Origin: Acidimangrovimonas sp.
Lineage (GTDB): Bacteria > Pseudomonadota > Alphaproteobacteria > Rhodobacterales > Rhodobacteraceae
Direction: 5' to 3'
Assembly: GCA_030147905.1 (NCBI GenBank)
Contig: JASBUM010000420.1
Span: forward strand, 1 to 6,714
Length of the DNA stretch: 6,714 nt
Both the position numbers and the translations under genes were made by a program. Positions 1-6,380 of the stretch are shown here, one piece after another; within the stretch, counting starts at the first letter, position 1; each line of letters starts with the position of its first letter. Under the pieces are notes generated by a model. It was not told the DNA's origin. It saw only the letters and a list, made by a program, of their open reading frames with translations, and did not search any database.

Positions 1-556
<556 letters not shown>

Positions 557-566
557 GAAGACAGGC

Positions 567-583
567 GGGCGCACGACACGCCC
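567..583 (+). other. Small GC hairpin in the mreB-mreC gap
   Basis: GGGCG at 567-571 can pair with CGCCC at 579-583 around a 7-nt loop, 11 nt after the mreB stop and 17 nt before the mreC GTG. The stem is only 5 bp and no T-run follows, so it is not a convincing terminator. It could act as an mRNA processing or stability element that lets mreB exceed the downstream genes, but in DNA this GC-rich it may also be chance. Confidence 0.25.
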
Positions 584-599
584 CCGAGACGAGACGCCG

Positions 600-1571
600 G
601 TGGCCAGAGACAGAGACGCCCAGAACGAATTCATTCGCCCGCTCAAGCGGATCGTCTTGGGCAGCATGATTCTGGTCTTCGTGACCGTGTTCATGCTGTG
701 GCGGATAGACAGCCCGCGGGTCGAAAGGTTCCGCAGCTATCTGGTCGACCGTTTCGTGCCCAGCTTCAGCTGGGTGATGATCCCGGTCTCGAAGCTCACG
801 CTGATGGCGGAGAACTTCCAGTCCTACACGCGGATCTACGAACAGAACCAGGAGCTGCGGCGCGAGTTGCAGCAGATGAAGGCCTGGAAGGAGGCCGCGC
901 TCCAACTCGAGCAGAAGAATGCCAAGCTGCTCGACCTCAACCAGGTGCGGCTTGATCCGAAGCTGACCCATGTCACGGGCGTCGTGCTGGCCGACAGCGG
1001 ATCCCCCTTCCGGCAGTCTGTGCTGCTGAACGTGGGCAGGCGCGACGGCATCATCAACGGCTGGGCGGTGATGGACGGGCTGGGTCTCGTCGGACGGATC
1101 TCGGGTGTGGGCGAGACGACAAGCCGGGTGATCCTTCTGACCGACAGCAGCAGCCGCATCCCGGTGACGATCGAGCCGTCGGGGCAGCAGGCACTGGTGA
1201 CGGGCGACAATTCCGCCATCCCGCCCCTCGACTTCGTCGAGAACCCCGACCTCGTCCGGCCGGGCGATCAGGTGGTTTCCTCGGGCGATGGCGGCGTCTT
1301 CCCCGCCGGGCTTCTGGTGGGGCAGGTCGTCGAGGGGCCGAACCGGCGGCTTCGCGTTCGGCTTGCGGCCGATTACCAGCGGCTGGACTTCCTGCGGGTG
1401 CTGCGCAGCCGCGCGGCCGAGAAGATCAAAACCCCCGGCGGTCTCGTGGCGCCGATTCTGCCGCCGCAGCCGGTGCCCGGCAGCAAGGGCGCGGGAGGCC
1501 AGGGAACGGCTGGCCAGGGGACGGCGGGCCAGGGAACGGCCGGGGCGCCGCGCGCGGGCGGCAATGGCTAG
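600..1571 (+). CDS. mreC: Rod shape-determining protein MreC
   Basis: Bitopic inner-membrane protein of the elongasome; in well-studied species its periplasmic part binds and activates PBP2. The predicted product is 323 residues. It has a short cytoplasmic N-terminus with basic residues, one membrane segment at about residues 18-35 (IVLGSMILVFVTVFMLW), a coiled coil at about 72-113 rich in Glu/Gln/Leu/Lys, and a beta-rich MreC core at about 118-272 with recognisable patterns such as GVVLADSGSPF and VGRISGVG. A Pro/Gly/Ala/Gln tail follows from about 280. The GTG at 600 is chosen because the next in-frame ATG (666) falls inside the membrane segment. Only weak Shine-Dalgarno sequence precedes it. 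The tail contains three GQGTA repeats (residues 300-314) encoded by a 15-bp DNA repeat. The last 8 nt overlap mreD, suggesting translational coupling. The tail is variable in this family and is probably disordered in the periplasm. Confidence 0.96.
   Translation: MARDRDAQNEFIRPLKRIVLGSMILVFVTVFMLWRIDSPRVERFRSYLVDRFVPSFSWVMIPVSKLTLMAENFQSYTRIYEQNQELRRELQQMKAWKEAALQLEQKNAKLLDLNQVRLDPKLTHVTGVVLADSGSPFRQSVLLNVGRRDGIINGWAVMDGLGLVGRISGVGETTSRVILLTDSSSRIPVTIEPSGQQALVTGDNSAIPPLDFVENPDLVRPGDQVVSSGDGGVFPAGLLVGQVVEGPNRRLRVRLAADYQRLDFLRVLRSRAAEKIKTPGGLVAPILPPQPVPGSKGAGGQGTAGQGTAGQGTAGAPRAGGNG
1497..1541 (+). repeat. Three 15-bp tandem repeats inside mreC
   Basis: There are three contiguous 15-bp units (1497-1511, 1512-1526, 1527-1541), close to GGCCAGGGAACGGCN and differing only at the ninth and last bases. 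Each unit is in frame and encodes GQGTA. The unit length is a multiple of three, so slippage would lengthen or shorten the MreC tail without breaking the frame or moving the downstream overlap with mreD. Confidence 0.9.
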
Positions 1572-2103
1572 TTCGCTGATCTCGCCGCGCTGGGCCTATC
1601 GCGGGCTCTATCTTCTGCTGGCACTGGCGGTGATCCTGATGCGCCTGCTGCCGCTTCAGGGCACGCCGGTTCAGGTTCCGGGCCCCGATATCTTGGTCTG
1701 CTTCACCTTCGCCTGGCTTCTGCGCCGGCCCGACTATCTGCCGCCGCTATTGATCGGGATGGTGTTCTTCTTCGCCGATTTCGTGCTCATGCGGCCGCCG
1801 GGGCTTTGGGCGCTGATCGTGCTTTTGGGGTCGGAGTTCCTGCGCGGACGCGAGGCGACGATCCGTGAATTGGGTTTCGCGGCCGAATGGGGTATGGTCT
1901 CGGCGGTGATGGCGGCGATGCTGATCGCCGACCGGCTCGGCTACCTCGTGGCCTTTCTGGCGCAGCCTCCGATACCGCTGTCGATCATGCAATTGCTGGC
2001 GACGATCATCGCCTATCCGGCGGTCGCGGCGGCGAGCCATTACGGCTTCGGCATCAGCCGTCCGGGCCGTGGGGGTGATAACGGATTCGGGAGGCGGATG
2101 TGA
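1564..2103 (+). CDS. mreD: Rod shape-determining protein MreD
   Basis: Small integral membrane protein of the elongasome that works with MreC in controlling PBP2-RodA. From the ATG at 1564 it is 179 residues (MASSLISPRWAYRGLYLL), the normal size for the family. Hydrophobic stretches lie at about residues 13-30, 41-53, 58-76, 80-94, 108-131 and 140-162, giving five or six membrane passes. The segment PDILVCFTFAWLLRRPDYLP (about 41-60) looks like alphaproteobacterial MreD. The frame stays open back to 1288, but that stretch is the mreC coding region read in another frame, with a Pro/Arg-rich composition, so the longer form is rejected. The start overlaps the end of mreC by 8 nt and the TGA overlaps the mrdA start by 4 nt. 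There is no strong Shine-Dalgarno sequence, so translation probably depends on coupling to mreC. Confidence 0.93.
   Translation: MASSLISPRWAYRGLYLLLALAVILMRLLPLQGTPVQVPGPDILVCFTFAWLLRRPDYLPPLLIGMVFFFADFVLMRPPGLWALIVLLGSEFLRGREATIRELGFAAEWGMVSAVMAAMLIADRLGYLVAFLAQPPIPLSIMQLLATIIAYPAVAAASHYGFGISRPGRGGDNGFGRRM
2089..2094 (+). promoter_or_regulatory. Shine-Dalgarno sequence for mrdA
   Basis: GGGAGG lies 5 nt ahead of the GTG at 2100 and supports that GTG as the mrdA start. The ATG two bases earlier (2098) is followed directly by TGA and cannot be a start. The site is inside the end of mreD. Confidence 0.75.
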
Positions 2104-4040
2104 GACGTTCACCCAAGGACACCGACGCCAGCCACCGCAAGATCAGCCGCCGCGCGCTGTTCATCGGCGGCGCGCAGGCCGCGATCGTGGCCGGGCTGGG
2201 GTTGCGCATGCGCCAGATGCAGGTGGTCGAGGCCACCCAGTACCGGATGCTGTCGGACAAGAACCGCATCAACATCCGGCTCATCCCGCCGGCGCGCGGG
2301 CTGATCCGCGACCGCAGCGGCATCCTTCTGGCCGGCAACGAGCAGAATTATTCCGTGGTGATCGTGCGCGAGGATGCAGGCGACGTCGCCCGGGTGCTGC
2401 GGCGCCTGTCCGAGATCGTGCCGCTGAGCGAGGAGGAGATCCGCCGCACCATCGCCCAGATCCGCCGCCACAGCCCCTTCGTGCCGATCACCATCGTCGA
2501 CCGGCTGAGTTGGGACGACCTGTCACGCGTTGCCGTCAACGGCCCTGCCCTGCCGGGCATCTCGCCCGAGGTGGGTCTGTCGCGCTACTATCCCTTGGCC
2601 GAGGATCTGGCCCATGTCGTGGGTTATGTCGGGCCGGTCAGCGAGGCCGATCTGAAGCGCAATCCCGACCCCGACCCCCTGTTGCAGATCCCCAAGTTCC
2701 AGATCGGCAAGATCGGCGTCGAGGGCAAGGAGGAAACGATCCTGCGCGGGACCGCCGGCATCAAGCGCATCGAGGTCAATTCGGTCGGCCGCGTGATGCG
2801 CGAGCTCAGCCGCCAGCCGGGACAGCCGGGCGCCGACGTGCAGTTGACGATCGACGCGCCCTTGCAGAACTTCACCCTCAGCCGCATGGGCGATCTCAGC
2901 GCGGCGACGGTGGTGATGGATGTCGAGACAGGTGATTTGCTGGCATCGGCCTCCTCGCCCTCGTTCAACCCCAATCTCTTCGTTCGCGGCATCTCCAGCA
3001 AGGATTACCGCGGCTACATGGACAACACGTACCGCCCCCTGTCGAACAAGGCGGTGCAGGGGGTCTATCCGCCGGGCTCGACCTACAAGATCGTGACCGG
3101 TCTGGCCGCGCTGAAGTCGGGGCGGATGAAGTGGACCGACAAGGTCTATTGCCCGGGCTACATCATCGTCTCGGGCCGGCGGTTCAACTGCTGGAAGCAT
3201 TCCGGCCACGGATGGCTGGACATGGTCGGCGCGCTGACCCAATCCTGCGACGTCTATTTCTACGAGGCGTCGCAACGCGTCGGAATCGAGCGGATGTCGG
3301 CCATGGCCACGGAAATGGGGATGGGCATCCGGCATGACCTGCCGATGTCGGCGATCGCGGCAGGGCTCAACCCGGACAAGGCATGGAAACTGAAGTACCG
3401 CGGCAAGCCGTGGCTGATCGGCGACACGATCAATGCCGCGATCGGACAGGGCTATGTCCTCGCCTCTCCGCTTCAGCTTGCAGTGATGACGGCGCGCGCT
3501 GCCACCGGCCGCAAGGTTCAGCCGCGGCTGCTCAAGGCGGTGAACGGGGTCGAGACGCCGATCCTGCCGGCGGCGGATCTGGCGGTGCCGGGGGGCGATC
3601 TGGATGCGGTGCGGCGCGGCATGTACGACGTCGTCAATTCCGTCTATGGCACCGCCCGCGGCTCGCGCATCGCGGAGCCGACGATGGCGCTCGCCGGCAA
3701 GACCGGAACCAGCCAGGTGGTGACCATCTCGCCCAGCGCGCGCGAAACCGGGGTGACCGGGGCCAACACGCCATGGAACGAGCGCGACCATGCGCTGTTC
3801 GTCTGCTATGCGCCGTTCGACAAGCCCCGATACGCGGTGGCGGTCGTGGTGGAACACGGAGGCGGCGGCTCGGCGGTGGCGGCGCCGATCGCCCGTGACG
3901 TGATGCTTCAGGCGCTCTATGGCGGGCTTCCACCGCTAAGCGCCTATCCCGCCGGCCAGCGCCGCGAGATCGCCCAGCGTCAGCAACAACTCAACCTGCG
4001 CAGCTTTCCCGCGCCCCAGGGGGGGCAGACCCGGGCATGA
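2100..4040 (+). CDS. mrdA: Penicillin-binding protein 2 (peptidoglycan D,D-transpeptidase MrdA)
   Basis: Class B PBP that cross-links peptidoglycan strands made by RodA during lateral-wall growth; beta-lactams acylate its serine. The product is 646 residues, usual for the family. It has a basic N-terminus, a membrane anchor at about residues 19-36, and a pedestal/dimerisation domain from about 62 with the hallmark PPARGLIRDRSGILLAGN. The transpeptidase domain spans about 270-615. Its motifs are intact: S327-T-Y-K330 (nucleophile and general base), S382-C-D384 (the SxN/SxD box) and K534-T-G536. Between them C351, C364, H370 and C383 are spaced as in the structural zinc site described for some PBP2 proteins. 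The C-terminus is a short Gln/Arg-rich extension. The GTG start has a good Shine-Dalgarno at 2089-2094 and overlaps the mreD stop as GTGA; the stop overlaps the rodA start as ATGA. pbpA is an equally common symbol. Confidence 0.97.
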   Translation: MRRSPKDTDASHRKISRRALFIGGAQAAIVAGLGLRMRQMQVVEATQYRMLSDKNRINIRLIPPARGLIRDRSGILLAGNEQNYSVVIVREDAGDVARVLRRLSEIVPLSEEEIRRTIAQIRRHSPFVPITIVDRLSWDDLSRVAVNGPALPGISPEVGLSRYYPLAEDLAHVVGYVGPVSEADLKRNPDPDPLLQIPKFQIGKIGVEGKEETILRGTAGIKRIEVNSVGRVMRELSRQPGQPGADVQLTIDAPLQNFTLSRMGDLSAATVVMDVETGDLLASASSPSFNPNLFVRGISSKDYRGYMDNTYRPLSNKAVQGVYPPGSTYKIVTGLAALKSGRMKWTDKVYCPGYIIVSGRRFNCWKHSGHGWLDMVGALTQSCDVYFYEASQRVGIERMSAMATEMGMGIRHDLPMSAIAAGLNPDKAWKLKYRGKPWLIGDTINAAIGQGYVLASPLQLAVMTARAATGRKVQPRLLKAVNGVETPILPAADLAVPGGDLDAVRRGMYDVVNSVYGTARGSRIAEPTMALAGKTGTSQVVTISPSARETGVTGANTPWNERDHALFVCYAPFDKPRYAVAVVVEHGGGGSAVAAPIARDVMLQALYGGLPPLSAYPAGQRREIAQRQQQLNLRSFPAPQGGQTRA

Positions 4041-5182
4041 GCTACCTCGAATATACGGTCAAATCCGTTCCCGTCGGCTGGCGCAAGGTTCTCCATGTCA
4101 ACTGGGCGCTGGTGGTGCTGCTGATCGCGGTGTCCTCGGCCGGATTCCTGATGCTCTATTCGGTCGCGGGGGGATCGTTCCAGCCCTGGGCCGAGCCGCA
4201 GATGATCCGGTTCGGCGTCGGACTGGTCATCATGCTGGTCTTCGCCTTCGTGCCGATCTGGTACTGGCGCAGCATGTCCGGGATCGCCTATGTCGTCTCG
4301 CTGGCGCTGCTGGTGGGGGTGGATGTCGCGGGCTCGGTCGGCATGGGCGCGCAGCGCTGGATCGATCTGGGCTTCATGCGGCTGCAACCGTCCGAGCTGA
4401 TGAAGATCGCGATGGTGATGCTGCTGGCGGCCTATTACGACTGGCTCGATATCCGCAAGACATCGCATCCGCTGTGGGTGCTGATACCGGCAGTGCTGAT
4501 CCTGATCCCCACCTTCCTGGTGATGAAGCAGCCCGACCTCGGCACCGCCATCCTGCTGATCCTGGGCGGCGGGACGGTGATGTTTCTGGCAGGCGTAAGC
4601 CTCTGGTATTTCGCCGCGGTGGGCACGCTTGCGGGCGGGCTCGTCACCGCGGTGATGATGTCGCGCGGAACGAAGTGGCAATTGCTCAAGGATTACCAGT
4701 ACAAGCGCATCGACGTCTTCATCGACCCCGGCTCGGACCCGCTCGGCGCAGGCTATCACATCAGCCAGGCCAAGATCGCGCTCGGTTCGGGGGGCTGGTC
4801 GGGGCGGGGCTTCCTGCAGGGCACCCAGTCGCGGCTGAACTTCCTGCCCGAGAAGCATACCGATTTCATCTTCACCACGCTGGGCGAGGAATTCGGCTTC
4901 ATCGGGACGATGACCCTGCTCGCGCTCTACGCGCTGATCGTCATCTTCTGCATCCATTCCGCGATGAACAACAAGGACCGCTTCTCGTCGCTGATGACGC
5001 TGGGGGTGGCGGCGACCTTCTTCTATTATTTCGCCGTCAACATGGCGATGGTCATGGGGCTGGCGCCGGTGGTGGGCGTGCCGCTGCCGCTGGTATCCTA
5101 CGGCGGATCGTCGATGATGGTGCTTCTGGCCGCCTTCGGCCTGATCCAGAGCGCCCATGTCCACCGGCCGCGCGGGCGCTGA
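4037..5182 (+). CDS. rodA: Peptidoglycan glycosyltransferase RodA (SEDS family)
   Basis: Multi-pass inner-membrane enzyme that polymerises lipid II into glycan strands, paired with PBP2. The product is 381 residues, normal for RodA, with about ten hydrophobic membrane segments. SEDS motifs appear in order: RWIDLG...RLQPSELMK (about 107-123), KQPDLGTA (165-171 region), GAGYHISQAKIALGSGGWSGRGF (about 237-259, split here only for description), then NFLPEKHTDFIF with D276 matching the essential aspartate of the family, and GLAPVVGVPLPLVSYGGSS near the end (341-359). The ATG at 4037 overlaps the mrdA stop by 4 nt; a G-run at 4019-4025 is too distant to be a good Shine-Dalgarno, so coupling to mrdA is likely. 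It is the last gene of the elongasome operon. The alternative SEDS member FtsW is less likely because of the PBP2 neighbour and the mre context. Confidence 0.97.
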   Translation: MSYLEYTVKSVPVGWRKVLHVNWALVVLLIAVSSAGFLMLYSVAGGSFQPWAEPQMIRFGVGLVIMLVFAFVPIWYWRSMSGIAYVVSLALLVGVDVAGSVGMGAQRWIDLGFMRLQPSELMKIAMVMLLAAYYDWLDIRKTSHPLWVLIPAVLILIPTFLVMKQPDLGTAILLILGGGTVMFLAGVSLWYFAAVGTLAGGLVTAVMMSRGTKWQLLKDYQYKRIDVFIDPGSDPLGAGYHISQAKIALGSGGWSGRGFLQGTQSRLNFLPEKHTDFIFTTLGEEFGFIGTMTLLALYALIVIFCIHSAMNNKDRFSSLMTLGVAATFFYYFAVNMAMVMGLAPVVGVPLPLVSYGGSSMMVLLAAFGLIQSAHVHRPRGR

Positions 5183-5197
5183 ACGCGCCGCGCCCCC

Positions 5198-5226
5198 TTG
5201 GTCGGCCGGACCTGCCGTGCTAGGGC
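5198..5226 (+). promoter_or_regulatory. Candidate sigma-70 promoter for ghrA
   Basis: In the 70-nt gap after rodA, TTGGTCG (5198-5204) and GCTAGGGC (5219-5226) are separated by 14 nt. This partly matches the Caulobacter-type housekeeping pattern TTGACGS - N10-14 - GCTANAWC: the TTG, the GCTA core and the final C agree, while the -35 AC and the two A/W positions of the -10 do not. A start near 5232 would leave a leader of about 20 nt. Seen by eye only. Confidence 0.45.
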
Positions 5227-5241
5227 CGGGTCAGCCGAAGC

Positions 5242-5249
5242 GGGGGGAG
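5242..5249 (+). promoter_or_regulatory. Shine-Dalgarno sequence for ghrA
   Basis: GGGGGGAG ends 3 nt before the ATG at 5253. The spacing is slightly short if the last GGAG is used and normal if pairing is shifted upstream. It favours the ATG at 5253 over the in-frame GTG at 5217 and ATG at 5157. Confidence 0.65.
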
Positions 5250-5252
5250 CCG

Positions 5253-6191
5253 ATGCCGATCAACGTCTATTTCGCAGCGGGCGCCGATCTGTGGCCCGAA
5301 TATCGTGTTCCTCTTGAAGATGCGCTGGCCGAGGCGGGCATCGACGCGATCCTGCACACCGATGCCCCCGACCCCGCAGCGGTCGATTACATCGTCTTCG
5401 CCCCCGGCGGCGACATTTCCGATTTCCGGCCCTTCGCCCGCGCCCGCGCCGTGCTCAACCTCTGGGCGGGCGTGGAACGGATCGTGACCAACCCGACGCT
5501 CAGCCAGCCGCTATGCCGGATGGTCGATCCCGCCCTGACCGAGGGCATGGTCGAATATGTCGTGGGCCATGCGCTGCGCCATCATCTGGGAACGGATGCC
5601 CATGTCCTTGGTCAGGACGGGCAGTGGCGGCATGAAACCATCCCGCCGCTGGCGCGCGAGCGGCCGGTGACGATGCTGGGGCTTGGAGCCCTGGGCGCGG
5701 CCTGCGGGCAGGCGCTGGCGGCGCTCAACTTTCCGGTGACGGGCTGGAGCCGGAGCCCCCGCTCCGTCCCCGGCCTGCGTTGCCTGTCGGGCGCCGAGGG
5801 CCTGCCGCAGGCGCTGGCGGGCGCGCGGATCGTGGTGACGCTGCTGCCCCTCACCCCCCGGACCGAGGGCATACTCGACGCCGGGGCCCTTGCCCTTCTG
5901 GCGCCCGGTGCCTTTGTCATCAATCCCGGCCGCGGCGCATTGATCGACGACGAGGCCCTGCTTGCCGCGCTCGATTCGGGGCGGCTCGGACATGCCACGC
6001 TCGATGTCTTCCGCACCGAGCCGCTGCCGCCGGGACATCCGTTCTGGCTCCATCCCAAGGTCACGGTGACCCCGCATATCGCCGCCGACACCCGCGCCGA
6101 GAGCGCCGCCCGCGTCGTGGCCGAAAACATCCGCCGCGGCGAGGCCGGCGAGCCGTTTCTCCATCGTGTCGACCGCGGCCGCGGCTACTGA
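5253..6191 (+). CDS. ghrA: Glyoxylate/hydroxypyruvate reductase A (D-2-hydroxyacid dehydrogenase)
   Basis: Predicted cytosolic NAD(P)H-dependent reductase converting glyoxylate to glycolate and hydroxypyruvate to D-glycerate. From ATG 5253 it is 312 residues, the same length as E. coli GhrA. The N-terminal part of the split substrate domain (MPINVYFAAG...) is followed by the Rossmann motif GLGALG (143-148). The LLPLTPRTEGI segment follows, then the catalytic trio: R227 in NPGRGALIDDE, E256 in LDVFRTEPLPP and H275 in VTPHIAA. The C-terminus VDRGRGY is typical of the GhrA subgroup. The frame is open upstream to 5157, but that stretch overlaps rodA and is low-complexity Ala/Gly/Pro, so the longer form is rejected. 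Its own candidate promoter and Shine-Dalgarno suggest a unit separate from the mre operon, though read-through from rodA is possible. Exact substrate preference cannot be read from sequence; a related 2-hydroxyacid dehydrogenase specificity remains possible. Confidence 0.92.
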   Translation: MPINVYFAAGADLWPEYRVPLEDALAEAGIDAILHTDAPDPAAVDYIVFAPGGDISDFRPFARARAVLNLWAGVERIVTNPTLSQPLCRMVDPALTEGMVEYVVGHALRHHLGTDAHVLGQDGQWRHETIPPLARERPVTMLGLGALGAACGQALAALNFPVTGWSRSPRSVPGLRCLSGAEGLPQALAGARIVVTLLPLTPRTEGILDAGALALLAPGAFVINPGRGALIDDEALLAALDSGRLGHATLDVFRTEPLPPGHPFWLHPKVTVTPHIAADTRAESAARVVAENIRRGEAGEPFLHRVDRGRGY

Positions 6192-6214
6192 CGCCCCGGG
6201 CTACTGACGCCCCG
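6183..6214 (+). repeat. Perfect 16-bp tandem duplication across the ghrA stop codon
   Basis: GGCTACTGACGCCCCG occurs twice back to back (6183-6198 and 6199-6214). The first copy carries the last codons and TGA of ghrA; the second repeats the same bases, including a second TACTGA, just beyond the gene. The protein is unaffected because the first TGA still terminates it. This looks like a recent slippage duplication. Confidence 0.93.
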
Positions 6215-6245
6215 CGCGGCAGCCGAAGGCCCGTCCCGCCGCGCG
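6213..6245 (+). terminator. Possible GC hairpin downstream of ghrA
   Basis: CGCGCGGC (6213-6220) can pair with GCCGCGCG (6238-6245), an 8-bp all-GC stem with a 17-nt loop, starting 21 nt after the ghrA stop. No T-run follows, the loop is long, and the surrounding sequence is so GC-rich that such pairings arise easily. It could help end ghrA transcripts, but the support is weak. Confidence 0.25.
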
Positions 6246-6338
6246 CCGCCGCCGCCCGCGCCCCCTTCCCGGCACGGTCAGGCCCGGCCCGGCGCAGGCC
6301 AGGCCGGCGGACCCGAACGGCCGGCGCCCATCTCGGCA

Positions 6339-6362
6339 GCCACTCCGCACGCGCGAAGTGGC
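6339..6362 (-). terminator. Candidate terminator hairpin for the RpiR-family gene
   Basis: Read on the - strand, GCCACTTCGC and GCGGAGTGGC form a continuous 10-bp stem including one U-G wobble, closed by the 4-nt loop GCGT, 18 nt downstream of the regulator's stop. On the + strand the wobble becomes a C-A mismatch, so the fold fits - strand RNA better. No U-tract follows, so strict intrinsic termination is uncertain. The rest of the 6192-6380 intergenic region shows only GC-rich low-complexity sequence and no gene. Confidence 0.45.
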
Positions 6363-6380
6363 AGGCGGGCGCCCAAGCTT

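Noticed and set aside
1288..1563. Upstream extension of mreD
   Set aside because: It would add 92 residues of Pro/Arg/Ala-rich sequence lying inside mreC in another frame. MreD proteins are normally about 160-180 residues, and the ATG at 1564 gives that length.
2069..2935. + strand open frame overlapping the first part of mrdA
   Set aside because: Arg/Pro/Ala-rich low-complexity translation in a shifted frame of mrdA, with no domain and no room for a separate gene.
2523..3857. Long open frame (444 codons) antisense to mrdA
   Set aside because: It is rich in Arg, His, Asp, Gly and Ala with no recognisable domain, and lies fully opposite a clear PBP2. Long antisense frames are expected in high-GC DNA with strong third-position bias.
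3980..5164. Long open frame (394 codons) antisense to rodA
   Set aside because: Its composition is dominated by His, Gln, Arg, Asp and Glu, the mirror of a hydrophobic membrane protein read backwards. It matches no known family and is opposite an intact rodA.
5157..5252. Upstream extension of ghrA (ATG 5157 or GTG 5217)
   Set aside because: It would overlap rodA and add a low-complexity segment. The ATG at 5253 has a ribosome-binding site and gives exactly the family length of 312 residues.
6301..6328. Repeated GCCGG/CCGGC motifs that could pair downstream of ghrA
   Set aside because: The stem is only 5 bp with a 13-nt loop and no T-run; such pairings are expected by chance in this GC-saturated stretch.
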